64,000 nucleotides of DNA from Pseudomonadota bacterium (GTDB lineage: Bacteria; Pseudomonadota; Alphaproteobacteria; Azospirillales; Azospirillaceae): the NCBI GenBank assembly GCA_023423695.1, contig JAFAFA010000082.1, forward strand, positions 13,725-77,724, read 5' to 3'. This document shows, piece by piece, positions 29,302 to 37,750 of the stretch. Position numbers and translations under genes: made by a program. Below the pieces are notes generated by a model, which searched no databases, was not told where the DNA came from, and saw only the letters and a program-made list of their open reading frames with translations. Within the stretch, counting starts at the first letter, position 1. Every line of letters starts with the position of its first letter.

Positions 29302-30078
29302 ATGTTCGACGATCTGAAGGGCCGCCGCGTCCTCATCACCGGCTCGACCCAAGGGATCGGTCTGGCCGCGGCGCAGGCCTTCGCCCGCCACGGTGCCAAG
29401 GTCGGCATCAACGGCCGCAAGGCGCCGGCCGACCTCGATTCCACGCTCAAGGCAATGGAATCGGCAGGTGGCGAGGCGGCCTTCTTCGCCGGGGATCTGT
29501 GCAGCAGCAGCGCCTGCAAGGCCGTGGTGGACGCCTTCGTCGAGCGGTTCGGCGGCATCGACGTGCTGATCAACAATGCCGGCGGTCTGGTCGCCCGCAA
29601 GCCGCTGGAGGAGATCGACGACGAGTTCTTCGACGCGGTGACCGACCTGAACGCCCGTTCCGCCCTGATGACCACCAAGCATGCCCTGCCCTACCTGCGC
29701 CAGTCGGCCAAGGACAGCGGACAGACGGCGTCGGTGATCCTGGTCGGGTCGGTGGCCGGCTACACCGGCGGCGGGCCGGGCGCCGGGCTGTACGGCGCGG
29801 CCAAGGCGTGGCTGCACAACATCCAGAAGAACTGGGTCGCCTTCCACACCAAGGAGGGCATCCGCTTCAACACCGTGTCGCCGGGCACCTTCGACACCGC
29901 CTTCCATGCCGACAAGGACGAGGCCGCCAAGGCCCGCGTTTCGACCGGCATCCCGATGGGCCGCTTCGGCAAGCCGGAGGAATGCGCCCCGACCTTCCTG
30001 TTCTTTGCCTCCCATGGCTGCTCGGGCTACATCACCGGGCAGATTCTGGACGTGAACGGCGGCCAGTTCATGCCGTAA
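29302..30078 (+). CDS. SDR-family oxidoreductase
   Basis: The protein has 258 residues and is a classical short-chain dehydrogenase. It has TGSTQGIGLA (cofactor glycine motif), NNAGG, the catalytic Ser in LVGSVAGYTGG and Tyr/Lys in LYGAAKAW, and an extended FNTVSPGTFDT loop. The GINGRK after strand 2 suggests NADP or NAD without a decisive acidic residue. In this operon a dehydrogenase for a sugar, an aldonate or a 2-keto-3-deoxy sugar acid is plausible, but SDR sequence does not reveal substrate. An AAGGAAAGAC site precedes ATG 29302. Confidence 0.88.
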   Translation: MFDDLKGRRVLITGSTQGIGLAAAQAFARHGAKVGINGRKAPADLDSTLKAMESAGGEAAFFAGDLCSSSACKAVVDAFVERFGGIDVLINNAGGLVARKPLEEIDDEFFDAVTDLNARSALMTTKHALPYLRQSAKDSGQTASVILVGSVAGYTGGGPGAGLYGAAKAWLHNIQKNWVAFHTKEGIRFNTVSPGTFDTAFHADKDEAAKARVSTGIPMGRFGKPEECAPTFLFFASHGCSGYITGQILDVNGGQFMP

Positions 30079-30158
30079 GGCGTCATACCGGCAGGGGGCT
30101 GCAGGACAAGCGCCGTTTCCCGCTGTTGTCGGAAGACACGGGTAGGAGATGGACGACC

Positions 30159-31064
30159 ATGGCCTCGCAGATTCCCCTGTCGGAAGACAGCAGCGCGATC
30201 GATCCGGCGCTCGACGCGCTGCGCAGCGACCATACGCATGAGATCGCGCCCGACCTCGCCTATCGGCGGCTCGGCATCGTCAATGTGGTGTTCTGGGGTC
30301 CGCCCGGCGCCGGCGACCGCGAATGGGTGCTGATCGATGCCGGGCTGATGGGCACCAAGGGCTTCATCCGCAGCGCGGCGGCCGAACGCTTCGGCCGCGA
30401 CTCCCGCCCTGCCGCCATCGTCATGACCCATGGCCACTTCGACCATGTCGGCGTGCTGGAGGATCTGGCGGAGGAGTGGGATGCCCCGGTCTACGCCCAC
30501 CCGCTGGAACATCCCTATCTGAACGGTCAGGCCGCCTACCCGCCCGGCGATCCGTCGGTCGGCGGCGGAGCGATGGCCGCACTGGCACGCTTCTACCCGC
30601 GCAAGCCGGTGGATGTCGGATCGCGCCTGCGGGTCTTGCCGGAAGACGGTTCAGTACCGGTCATGCCGGGCTGGCGCTGGGTCCACACGCCGGGGCACAG
30701 CGTCGGCCATGTTTCCTTCTGGCGGGAACGCGACCGCTCGATGATCGTCGGCGACGCCTTCGTCACCACGGGCCAGGAGTCGGCCTACGCGGTCGCCGTG
30801 CAGCGGGCGGAGATGCACGGCCCGCCGATGTATTTCACCGTCGAATGGGACAAGGCGCGGGAGTCCGTCGCCAAGCTGGCCGCGCTGGAACCGGAACTGG
30901 TCATCACCGGCCATGGCGAGCCGATGCGGGGAGCGGAGATGCGCACCGCCCTGCACCGGCTGGCGGACGAATTTGACCGCATCGCGATTCCCCGCCAGGG
31001 CATCTATCTGGAAAAGCCGGCACGGGCGGAGGACGGGACCGCCTATTGCGGACCGGAAGGTTGA
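30159..31064 (+). CDS. MBL-fold metallo-hydrolase
   Basis: The protein has 301 residues from ATG 30159, behind a TAGGAG site; the long open frame upstream is a shadow of tctA and the SDR gene. The di-metal motif MTHGHFDHVG (HxHxDH), HTPGHSVGHVSFW and the late VITGHGEPM histidine mark an intact metallo-beta-lactamase fold. As last gene of a sugar-acid operon, it could be a lactonase opening aldonolactones for DgoK-type catabolism, which is an inference. Thioester or phosphodiester hydrolysis is equally common in this family. A hairpin follows at 31087. Confidence 0.85.
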   Translation: MASQIPLSEDSSAIDPALDALRSDHTHEIAPDLAYRRLGIVNVVFWGPPGAGDREWVLIDAGLMGTKGFIRSAAAERFGRDSRPAAIVMTHGHFDHVGVLEDLAEEWDAPVYAHPLEHPYLNGQAAYPPGDPSVGGGAMAALARFYPRKPVDVGSRLRVLPEDGSVPVMPGWRWVHTPGHSVGHVSFWRERDRSMIVGDAFVTTGQESAYAVAVQRAEMHGPPMYFTVEWDKARESVAKLAALEPELVITGHGEPMRGAEMRTALHRLADEFDRIAIPRQGIYLEKPARAEDGTAYCGPEG

Positions 31065-31086
31065 ACTTCGTACTGGGCATGAAGGC

Positions 31087-31107
31087 ACCGGGGCACACAG
31101 CCCCGGT
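31087..31107. terminator. Hairpin between convergent MBL and tautomerase genes
   Basis: A perfect 8-bp stem, ACCGGGGC / GCCCCGGT, with the 5-nt loop ACACA lies 22 bp after the MBL hydrolase stop and is followed by a weak T-rich tail (TGTCTC). It is the probable end of the sugar-acid operon. Confidence 0.5.
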
Positions 31108-31167
31108 TGTCTCGCGATGAGCCGCGGCAGACGCCCAGATTGCTGATCCGGGGCGCTGGTCCTCGCC

Positions 31168-31548
31168 TCAGGCATATTGCGCAACGCCGTTGCCGAGCGA
31201 CCAGTTCTCCTTCGCCACTTCGACGATGTTGACGAACACGTCCTGCGGCCGAATGCCAGGGTCCTCGCCGAGCAGTTCCACGATCCGCGCGAACAAAGCC
31301 TTTTTCTGTTCCACGGTACGGGTGTTGTTCGCCGTGATCTGGATGTATACGAGGTCATCTCCTCGCGACACGCCAAGATAAGATGAACTGTAGCGGAAGT
31401 TCACTGCATCGTGTTCGGTGATGGTCATGAACTGATCATCTTCCGGCACGTTGAAGGTTTCGTGCATCGCGCGGTAAAGGCCATCGAAGATGGCCTGCCG
31501 GTAGGCCTCCGGCTTTCCAGAGCGCAGGGAGATGTGAACGAGCGGCAT
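31168..31548 (-). CDS. Tautomerase-family protein
   Basis: The protein has 126 residues. Pro2 directly follows the initiator Met (MPLVHISLRSGKP) and would be the catalytic N-terminal base after Met removal, as in 4-oxalocrotonate tautomerase and malonate semialdehyde decarboxylase relatives. The length and the segments DQFMTITEHD, YIQITANNTRTVEQKKALFARI and RPQDVFVNIVEVAKENWSLGNG fit the Tautomerase_2 group. The substrate is unknown. It is divergent from the LysR gene with 94 bp between the starts, so it is probably that regulator's target. Confidence 0.85.
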   Translation of the reverse strand: MPLVHISLRSGKPEAYRQAIFDGLYRAMHETFNVPEDDQFMTITEHDAVNFRYSSSYLGVSRGDDLVYIQITANNTRTVEQKKALFARIVELLGEDPGIRPQDVFVNIVEVAKENWSLGNGVAQYA

Positions 31549-31642
31549 CGTAAATCCTTTCCATGACGTCCTCGTTCAAAATAGCCGTGGATCATTCATT
31601 TCCATATGCTATGATTTTTTATATCTAAGATAATGGCTCAAA

Positions 31643-32500
31643 ATGATGGATCAACCTCTCGACCTCGACGCGGTTCGGGCCTTCCTGCGCATTGCCGAAC
31701 TGGAGAGCTTTACACGCGCGGCCGAAGCCATGCGGACGACACAAGCTGCGGTCAGCCTGAAGCTGAAGCGTCTCGAGGACAGACTGGGATGCCGCCTGTT
31801 CGAACGGACGCCGCGGTATGTGCAGTTGTCGCCCCGCGGCGCCGCCTTTCTCGATCACGCTCGCGACCTGCTGGAGGCGCATGACCGCGCGCTCGCCTCG
31901 CTGAGTGAGGGGCGCCAGCGCATCGCCATCGGCATCAGCGACCATGTGGCGGGGCCGGAGCTTCCCGCCCTGATCGCCCGGATGAACGCGCAGGATCCGC
32001 AACTGGTGATCGAAATCCGGATCGGATCGTCGGGTGACCTGCTTCAGAGCTTCGACCGCCGGGAACTCGACACCGTGATCGTCCGCCTGCACGCCGGGCG
32101 CAATGACGGCCAGCTACTCACCGAAGAACAATTCGGCTGGTTCGCGGCGCCAAGCTGGCAGCATCGAGCGGACGAACCTCTGCCGATCGCCACCATGGCC
32201 GAGCCCTGTGGAGTACGGGCACTGGCCGGACAGCTTCTCGACGCGGCGGATGTGCCTTGGACGGAGATTTTCGTCGGCGGCGGCGTGACCGCGGTGGCGG
32301 CGGCCGTCATGGCCGGGCTCGGCGTGGCAGCATTGTCCCCGCGCATGGTGCCGTTCGGTGCCGTCGACGTCGGTCCCAGGCTCAGGCTTCCGGCCTTGCC
32401 GCGCCTGCCTGTGATCTTGCACACCAGGGTGAAGGATGGGCGGCCGCGCGAGGCGCTCGCCGGACTGGCTGCCGCCTTCAGGAGCGCGGTGCGAGGCTGA
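31643..32500 (+). CDS. LysR-family transcriptional regulator
   Basis: The protein has 285 residues. The N-terminal winged helix-turn-helix is classical (LDAVRAFLRIAELESFTRAAEAM, then TQAAVSLKLKRLEDRLGCRLFER), and a periplasmic-binding-like effector domain covers about 90-285. It is transcribed away from the tautomerase gene, and the 94-bp gap is notably AT-rich (for example ATGATTTTTTATATC near 31610), as expected of a shared LysR-controlled divergent promoter. The inducer is unknown. A strong bidirectional terminator follows. Confidence 0.92.
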   Translation: MMDQPLDLDAVRAFLRIAELESFTRAAEAMRTTQAAVSLKLKRLEDRLGCRLFERTPRYVQLSPRGAAFLDHARDLLEAHDRALASLSEGRQRIAIGISDHVAGPELPALIARMNAQDPQLVIEIRIGSSGDLLQSFDRRELDTVIVRLHAGRNDGQLLTEEQFGWFAAPSWQHRADEPLPIATMAEPCGVRALAGQLLDAADVPWTEIFVGGGVTAVAAAVMAGLGVAALSPRMVPFGAVDVGPRLRLPALPRLPVILHTRVKDGRPREALAGLAAAFRSAVRG

Positions 32501-32515
32501 GGTCTCCACCAATGG

Positions 32516-32549
32516 AAAACCCCCGCCGGATCGCTCCGGCGGGGGTTTT
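32516..32549. terminator. Strong bidirectional intrinsic terminator
   Basis: A perfect 15-bp stem from AAAACCCCCGCCGGA to its complement with a 4-nt TCGC loop. The A-run on the left and T-run on the right let it stop transcription from both the LysR gene (+) and acnB (-). Confidence 0.93.
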
Positions 32550-32574
32550 CGTTAGCGACCGCTGCGTCCGGCTA

Positions 32575-35181
32575 TCAGGCCGGGACGGCGACCTTTTCCG
32601 CGACTTCCTGGAAGGCCGGGATCTGGTCGAAGTTCATGTAGCGGTAGACGTCGGCGGCAGCCTTGTTCACCACGCCGACCTGGGCCAGATACTCCTCGTT
32701 GGTCGGGATCTTGCCCAGCAACGCCGCGACGGCGGCCAGTTCGGCCGACGACAGGTAGACGCGGGTGTCGATGCCCAGACGGTTCGGGAAGTTGCGGGTC
32801 GAGGTCGAGATGGCGGTCGAACCCTTGCGGATTTGCGCCTGGTTGCCCATGCACAGCGAGCAGCCCGGCATCTCCATGCGGGCGCCGGCCTTGCCGAGGG
32901 TGGCGTAATAGCCTTCCTCGGTCAAAATCATCGCGTCCATCTTCGTCGGCGGGGCGATCCACAGGCGGGTCGGGATGTCCGACTTGCCGTTCAGGATCTT
33001 ACCGGCGGCGCGGAAGTGGCCGATGTTGGTCATGCAGGAGCCGATGAACACCTCGTCGATCTTGTCGCCGGCGACCTCGGACAGCGTCTTCACGTCGTCC
33101 GGATCGTTCGGGCAGGCCAGGATCGGCTCCTTGATGTCGGCCAGATCGATCTCGATCACCGCGGCATATTCGGCGTCGGCGTCCGGCTTCAGCAGCTGCG
33201 GATCGGCGATCCACGCCTCCATCGCCTTGATGCGGCGCTCCAGGGTGCGCGCGTCGGCATACCCGTTGGCGATCATCCACTTCATCAGCGTGATGTTGGA
33301 GGTCATGTACTCGATGATCGGCTCTTTGCTGAGCTGCACGGTGCAGCCCGCCGCCGAACGCTCGGCAGAGGCATCGGACAGTTCGAAGGCCTGCTCCACC
33401 TTCAGTTCCGGCAGACCCTCGATCTCCAGGATGCGGCCGGAGAAGATGTTCTTCTTGCCCTTCTTCTCGACCGTCAGCAGGCCGGCCTTGATCGCGTAGA
33501 GCGGAATGGCGTTGACGAGGTCACGCAAGGTGACGCCCGGCTGCATTTCGCCCTTGAAGCGGACCAGCACCGATTCCGGCATGTCCAGCGGCATGACGCC
33601 GGTGGCGGCGGCGAAGGCGACCAGACCGGAACCGGCCGGGAAGCTGATGCCGATCGGGAAGCGGGTGTGGCTGTCGCCGCCGGTGCCGACGGTGTCCGGC
33701 AGCAGCAGGCGGTTCAGCCAGGAGTGGATGACGCCGTCGCCCGGACGCAGCGCGACGCCGCCGCGGGTGGAGATGAAGTCCGGCAGCTCGTGGTGCATCT
33801 TCACGTCCACCAGCTTCGGATAAGCGGCGGTGTGGCAGAAGGACTGCATCACAAGGTCGGCCGAGAAGCCCAGGCAAGCCAAGTCCTTCAGCTCGTCGCG
33901 GGTCATCGGGCCGGTGGTGTCCTGCGACCCCACCGTGGTCATCTTCGGCTCGCAATAGGTGCCGGGACGGACGCCCTTGCCTTCCGGCAGACCGCAGGCG
34001 CGGCCGACCATCTTCTGGGCCAGCGTGAAGCCCTTGCCGGTGTCGGCCGGGGATGCCGACTGGCGGAACAGGGTCGACGGGGCCAGTCCCAACGCCTCGC
34101 GGGCGCGGGCGGTCAGGCCGCGGCCGATGATCAGCGGGATGCGGCCGCCGGCACGCACCTCGTCGAAAATCACCTCGGACTTGACGGTGAACTCGGCGAT
34201 GACCTCACCGTTCTTCAGGGCCTTGCCCTCATAGGGGCGCAGCTCGATGACGTCGCCCATCTCCATCTTGTTGACGTCCAACTCGATGGGCAGGGCGCCG
34301 GCGTCTTCCATGGTGTTGTAGAAGATCGGGGCGATCTTGGTGCCGAGGCAGACGCCGCCGAAGCGCTTGTTCGGGACGAACGGGATGTCCTCGCCGGTGA
34401 ACCACAGCACCGAATTGGTGGCGGACTTGCGCGAGGAACCGGTGCCGACCACGTCGCCGACATAGGCGATCAGGTTGCCCTTCTTCTTCAGCTCTTCCAG
34501 CTGCTTGGTCGGGCCGCGCTGGCCCGGCTCGTCGGCCTCGATGCCCGGACGCGGGTTCTTCAGCATGGCGAGCGCGTGCAGCGGGATGTCCGGGCGGCTC
34601 CAGGCGTCCGGGGCCGGCGACAGGTCGTCGGTGTTGGTCTCGCCCGACACCTTGAAGACCGTCAGCGTCATCGACGCCGGGACTTCCGGACGCGAGGTGA
34701 ACCACTCCGCATCGGCCCAGGACTGCAGGACCGCCTTGGCGTTGGCGTTGCCCTTGTCGGCCAGTTCCTTGACGTCGTGGAAGAAGTCGAAGACCAGCAG
34801 GGTCTTCTTCAGGCCTTCCGCGGCGGCGGCACCGCATTCGGCGTCCGACAGCAGGTCGATCAGCGGCTGCACGTTGAAGCCGCCAAGCATGGTGCCCAGC
34901 AGTTCGGTGGCCTTGACCTTGGAGATCAGCGGCGAGCTGTCATTGCCCTTGGCGACGGCGGCCAGGAAGCCGGCCTTGACGCGGGCGGCGTCATCGACGC
35001 CGGCCGGAACGCGATGGGTGATGAGGTCGAGGAGGAACGCCTCCTCCCCCGCCGGCGGGGCCTTCAGCAGGTCGATCAGCTCGGACGTCTGCTTCGCGGT
35101 GAGGGGCAGGGCCGGGATTCCGAGGGCGGCGCGTTCGGCCGCGTGCTGGCGGTAGGCTTCGAGCACGGCAGGGTTCCTCAT
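32575..35181 (-). CDS. acnB: Aconitate hydratase B (2-methylisocitrate dehydratase)
   Basis: The protein has 868 residues, the AcnB length (E. coli 865). It isomerises citrate and isocitrate in the TCA cycle and can dehydrate 2-methylisocitrate. The [4Fe-4S] ligands lie in FIGSCMTNIGHF and MPGCSLCMGNQ. The N-terminal HEAT-like domain specific to AcnB is present (EAYRQHAAERAALGIPALPL), followed by the swivel domain (GSSRKSATNSVLWF) and domains with GGDSHTRFPIGISF. AcnB can lose its cluster and bind mRNA under iron shortage. It is monocistronic, with a strong downstream terminator. Confidence 0.97.
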   Translation of the reverse strand: MRNPAVLEAYRQHAAERAALGIPALPLTAKQTSELIDLLKAPPAGEEAFLLDLITHRVPAGVDDAARVKAGFLAAVAKGNDSSPLISKVKATELLGTMLGGFNVQPLIDLLSDAECGAAAAEGLKKTLLVFDFFHDVKELADKGNANAKAVLQSWADAEWFTSRPEVPASMTLTVFKVSGETNTDDLSPAPDAWSRPDIPLHALAMLKNPRPGIEADEPGQRGPTKQLEELKKKGNLIAYVGDVVGTGSSRKSATNSVLWFTGEDIPFVPNKRFGGVCLGTKIAPIFYNTMEDAGALPIELDVNKMEMGDVIELRPYEGKALKNGEVIAEFTVKSEVIFDEVRAGGRIPLIIGRGLTARAREALGLAPSTLFRQSASPADTGKGFTLAQKMVGRACGLPEGKGVRPGTYCEPKMTTVGSQDTTGPMTRDELKDLACLGFSADLVMQSFCHTAAYPKLVDVKMHHELPDFISTRGGVALRPGDGVIHSWLNRLLLPDTVGTGGDSHTRFPIGISFPAGSGLVAFAAATGVMPLDMPESVLVRFKGEMQPGVTLRDLVNAIPLYAIKAGLLTVEKKGKKNIFSGRILEIEGLPELKVEQAFELSDASAERSAAGCTVQLSKEPIIEYMTSNITLMKWMIANGYADARTLERRIKAMEAWIADPQLLKPDADAEYAAVIEIDLADIKEPILACPNDPDDVKTLSEVAGDKIDEVFIGSCMTNIGHFRAAGKILNGKSDIPTRLWIAPPTKMDAMILTEEGYYATLGKAGARMEMPGCSLCMGNQAQIRKGSTAISTSTRNFPNRLGIDTRVYLSSAELAAVAALLGKIPTNEEYLAQVGVVNKAAADVYRYMNFDQIPAFQEVAEKVAVPA

Positions 35182-35368
35182 AAATGAAAGGCCGGCCCGT
35201 GGATGGGAACCGTGAGACGGCCCGCTTGAACTCAGGTCGGGTTTATATGCCCGCTTAAGTGAAAGTGCAAGGGGGCGCCCCGCTTACGTGAAGCGGACAG
35301 GACGAAATGGCTTCTGCTTCTGCACTGGTATTACCGGTGCTTGGTATGACCACTTCTTCACACCGGCT

Positions 35369-35875
35369 TTATTTCAGCGCGGCGGCCTGCTCCGCCGTCA
35401 GGACGACGATGCCGTCCTCGTCGGCGAACAGGAAATCGCCCGGCTGGATGACTGCGCCCGGCAACTCCACGGTCACGTCGACCAGCCCCTGGTCGCGCCG
35501 GGTCGAGGCGCGCGGAATCGACGCCAGCGCCTTGATGCCCAGCGGCAGGGTCGCCAGTTCGGCCACGTCGCGGACGCAGCCCCAGATCACCACGCCGGCC
35601 CAGCCGTTCTTGACCGCGGAGGCGGCGATCATGTCGCCCATCAGGGCGCAACGCAGGCTGCCGGCGCCGTCCACCACCAGGATGCGGCCCGCACCGGGCG
35701 TCGCCAGCAGTTCCTTGACGCGGGAGTTGTCCTCCAGGCATTTGACGGTGACGACCTCGCCGCTGAAGCGGGTGACGGCGCCGAAGTCGCGGAAGCCCGG
35801 CAGGACGTAGCGGGCGGCGTCCTTGAAGCGGTCGAACAGGTCGCAGGTGGGGACGAATGTCTGGCCGGTGGACAT
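35369..35875 (-). CDS. rraA: RraA-like protein / 4-hydroxy-4-methyl-2-oxoglutarate aldolase
   Basis: The protein has 168 residues from ATG 35875, where homologues start (TCDLFDRFKD); the longer upstream frame overlaps the lipoprotein leader region. The core matches the RraA fold: DGAGSLRCALMGDMIAASAVKNGWAGVVIWGCVRDV and GDFLFADEDGIVVL, read here as separate short motifs GDMIA and RDV with ADEDG. The G-D-x-x-A plus R-D pair forms the metal/pyruvate site of class II aldolases that cleave 4-hydroxy-4-methyl-2-oxoglutarate and decarboxylate oxaloacetate. Enterobacterial RraA instead inhibits RNase E. The two roles cannot be separated from sequence, and no catabolic partners are adjacent. Confidence 0.85.
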   Translation of the reverse strand: MSTGQTFVPTCDLFDRFKDAARYVLPGFRDFGAVTRFSGEVVTVKCLEDNSRVKELLATPGAGRILVVDGAGSLRCALMGDMIAASAVKNGWAGVVIWGCVRDVAELATLPLGIKALASIPRASTRRDQGLVDVTVELPGAVIQPGDFLFADEDGIVVLTAEQAAALK

Positions 35876-36077
35876 GGCTTGCGGCTCCGCAGCGGTGACG
35901 GTGCAGGGGTTTCTCCCCCACCTCTTGCGCCAAAGGCGAGCGGGAGGCAAGACCCGCAATCGGCCGCTGCCGACGGCCGGCGATCATGCCGCAGGAGGCT
36001 TGCCGAACGTGCAATCGCCGGGCCGGCGATGCGCACCCATATTCGGACAGGTGCAAAGAGAAAGAACGGTGCCCCTG

Positions 36078-36452
36078 ATGAAAACGCCGAAGATCCCGGC
36101 CGCTGCGGCGGCCGGCGCGCTGACCCTTGTTCTAGCGGCCTGCGGGTCCATCGCTCCGCCACCGGTCGCCCCCCCTGATCCCGCCGTGCTGGCCGCACTC
36201 GACCGCAACGCCTCGAACAGCTGCAACCCGTCGGTGGCGTCAGTCCTGACCGGTGCCCGCATTCCGGCTTCGGACATCCGTGGGCTGAGCTACGGCATCT
36301 ACCGCGACGAGTTCCGCGACATCATCGTCCGCTGGGATGCCTGGGTGTACCTGAACAGCCAGCCGGGCGCGGTGGTGGTCACGGTCGACGAGGACTGCCG
36401 GCCGATCCAGATCTATGCCCGTGGGGGAGCGAAGCTGCCGGGCGGAGGTTAA
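36078..36452 (+). CDS. Small lipoprotein of unknown function
   Basis: The protein has 124 residues from ATG 36078. A signal peptide ends in a lipobox (LVLAACGS), giving a lipidated Cys at about residue 23. A short Pro-rich linker (APPPVAPPDP) leads to a domain of about 90 residues with two further cysteines (SCNPSV and DEDCRPIQ) that could form a disulfide. A GLSYGIYRDEFRDIIVRWDAWVYL-type beta-rich core is present. Envelope location is likely; function is unknown. The upstream ribosome-binding site is weak (AAAGAACGG). Confidence 0.75.
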   Translation: MKTPKIPAAAAAGALTLVLAACGSIAPPPVAPPDPAVLAALDRNASNSCNPSVASVLTGARIPASDIRGLSYGIYRDEFRDIIVRWDAWVYLNSQPGAVVVTVDEDCRPIQIYARGGAKLPGGG

Positions 36453-36488
36453 GCGCCGGAACGCACCCGCCGGAACCTCTGACCTGTC

Positions 36489-37367
36489 TTAACTATCCCC
36501 GGCCGCCTGCCGCTCCGAGACATGGGCATCCACGGCGCGGTCGTGTCGCTTGAGACGTTCCTGCAGGGTGTCGCCCATGCGCAGGGCCACGGCGATGGAC
36601 AGGATGTCGCCCAGCACCAGATGCGCGATGCGGACGGTCATGGGAGAGTGGATGTCGAAATCGTCGGCGATGTCCGCCACGAGGCTGACCGTCGCCATCT
36701 CCGCCAGCGGCGTGCCGGAGCGGGTCAGGGCAATCACGTCGGAACCGGCCTTGCGGGCGTTCTGAACGGCATCCAGGATGTCGCGGGTCCGGCCCGTGCT
36801 GGACACCGCGACCACCGCATCGCCCTTCGTCAGCGTGAGGGCCGACGCGAAGTAGATGTGGGAGTCGCTGTAGGCGACGGTGGGAATGCCCAGCCGGAAG
36901 AACTTGCGCTGGATATCCTCCGCCACCGTGCCGGAATTGCCGGACCCGTAGAACTCGATCCGGCGCGAGGCCGCCAGCACGTCGGCGGCGCGGTCCACCG
37001 CATCGGCCGGCAGGTTGTTGCGCACCTGCATCAGCGTGGCGATGGTGCGGTCGAACAGCTTGCCAGCCAGAACCGCACCGGGCACGCCGCCGTCGGCGTT
37101 CAGTTCCCCGCCCACCGACAGATCCTGGTGCAGGAAGGGCATGCCGCCGGCGATGTCCTGCGCCAGCTTGATCTTGAATTCGCGGAAGCCGCGGCATCCC
37201 AGCGCCGAGCAGAAGCGCGCCACCGTCGGCTCGCTGACCCCGACGCGGTCGGCGAGTTCGGCCATGGACAGGTTGATGACATCGCCCGGATGGGCCATCG
37301 CATAGTCCGCCAGCTTGCGCTCCGAAGGCCGGATCTGGTCGCGGACGGCGGCGATTCTCGCCAGCAT
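36489..37367 (-). CDS. hexR: HexR-like MurR/RpiR-family regulator
   Basis: The protein has 292 residues. The N-terminal RpiR helix-turn-helix covers about 1-78 (LSMAELADRVGVSEPTVARFC, GFREFKIKLAQDIAGG). A SIS sugar-phosphate isomerase fold covers about 120-265 (IEFYGSGNSGTVAEDIQRKFFRLG, VAVSSTGRTRDIL). This layout and the FKIKLAQ block closely resemble HexR, which controls central carbohydrate genes and senses 2-keto-3-deoxy-6-phosphogluconate. HexR-type palindromes lie upstream of this gene and upstream of the divergent pflB. One overlaps the candidate -35 of hexR, which predicts autoregulation. The ortholog call is supported by sites as well as protein, but is not proven. Confidence 0.82.
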   Translation of the reverse strand: MLARIAAVRDQIRPSERKLADYAMAHPGDVINLSMAELADRVGVSEPTVARFCSALGCRGFREFKIKLAQDIAGGMPFLHQDLSVGGELNADGGVPGAVLAGKLFDRTIATLMQVRNNLPADAVDRAADVLAASRRIEFYGSGNSGTVAEDIQRKFFRLGIPTVAYSDSHIYFASALTLTKGDAVVAVSSTGRTRDILDAVQNARKAGSDVIALTRSGTPLAEMATVSLVADIADDFDIHSPMTVRIAHLVLGDILSIAVALRMGDTLQERLKRHDRAVDAHVSERQAAGDS

Positions 37368-37408
37368 TTGGGGGTCGCTCCCTTCTGAATATGGGTCAGC
37401 CTAGCACA

Positions 37409-37423
37409 TGTAGCAAAGCTACA
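37409..37423. promoter_or_regulatory. HexR-type operator at hexR
   Basis: TGTAGCAAAGCTACA is a perfect 15-bp palindrome (17 bp with flanking A/T) fitting the TGTA-N7-TACA core of HexR sites. It overlaps the candidate hexR -35, 42 bp upstream of the start codon. Confidence 0.72.
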
Positions 37424-37556
37424 TATACAGCGCTGCGAACGACCGATTCAGTCGTGGCCGCGCCGCGTGCTTTCCACGCGTTTCCAACTTGCTGTGCCTT
37501 GCCCTGCGACAAAATGTCGAGCCTGTTCGCCTTGTCCGGAAGACCGTCCGGGAGTA

Positions 37557-37571
37557 TGTAGTAAAACTACA
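37557..37571. promoter_or_regulatory. HexR-type operator upstream of pflB
   Basis: TGTAGTAAAACTACA matches the published gammaproteobacterial HexR consensus TGTARTWWWAYTACA at every position as I remember it. It lies 180 bp before the pflB start and about 97 bp before the FNR-type promoter start, and overlaps a weak alternative -10 (TATGTA, 37555-37560). Confidence 0.75.
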
Positions 37572-37619
37572 GAGCGGGCGCAAACACGGCGATTGCCGAG
37601 CCCCGCCCGGTCTGAAAAT

Positions 37620-37661
37620 ATGACGTGTATCAACGATTTTGTCGCCGATCGCGCCTATGCT
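37620..37661 (+). promoter_or_regulatory. Candidate class II FNR/FixK promoter of pflB
   Basis: ATGAC-GTGT-ATCAA (37620-37633) matches the FNR consensus TTGAT-N4-ATCAA at 8 of 10 positions. A TATGCT -10 at 37656-37661 follows after 22 bp, the exact geometry of a class II FNR site centred at -41.5. Predicted start is about 37668. Confidence 0.5.
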
Positions 37662-37750
37662 TCCAATCGTCCCGCGCAGTTCGCGGGCACCACGAGACCG
37701 CCGACACGGCATTCGACCCGCGCCGACGGCTAAATCTCTGAGGAGTCATC

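Larger units (their letters stand above)
37368..37750. other. hexR-pflB divergent regulatory region
   Basis: This 383-bp gap without a gene holds both divergent promoters. From left to right I see a hexR promoter (minus strand -10 CATATT at 37388-37393, -35 TTGCTA at 37411-37416, 17-bp spacer), a HexR-type palindrome at 37409-37423, a second at 37557-37571, and an FNR-type box with a matched -10 at 37620-37661. A long pflB leader of about 80-180 nt results, depending on which start is used. Confidence 0.6.

Noticed and set aside
28482..30158. Large upstream extension of the MBL hydrolase frame
   Set aside because: It runs through tctA and the SDR gene in another frame and has Arg/Gly-rich shadow composition. 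The MBL fold begins at ATG 30159.
32257..35187. Long plus-strand open frame (976 codons) opposite acnB, and similar antisense frames opposite pflB, nifJ, suf, tctA and the adhesin
   Set aside because: Antisense frames are expected in GC-rich coding DNA. They have no ribosome-binding sites or protein-like composition and lie over well-identified genes.
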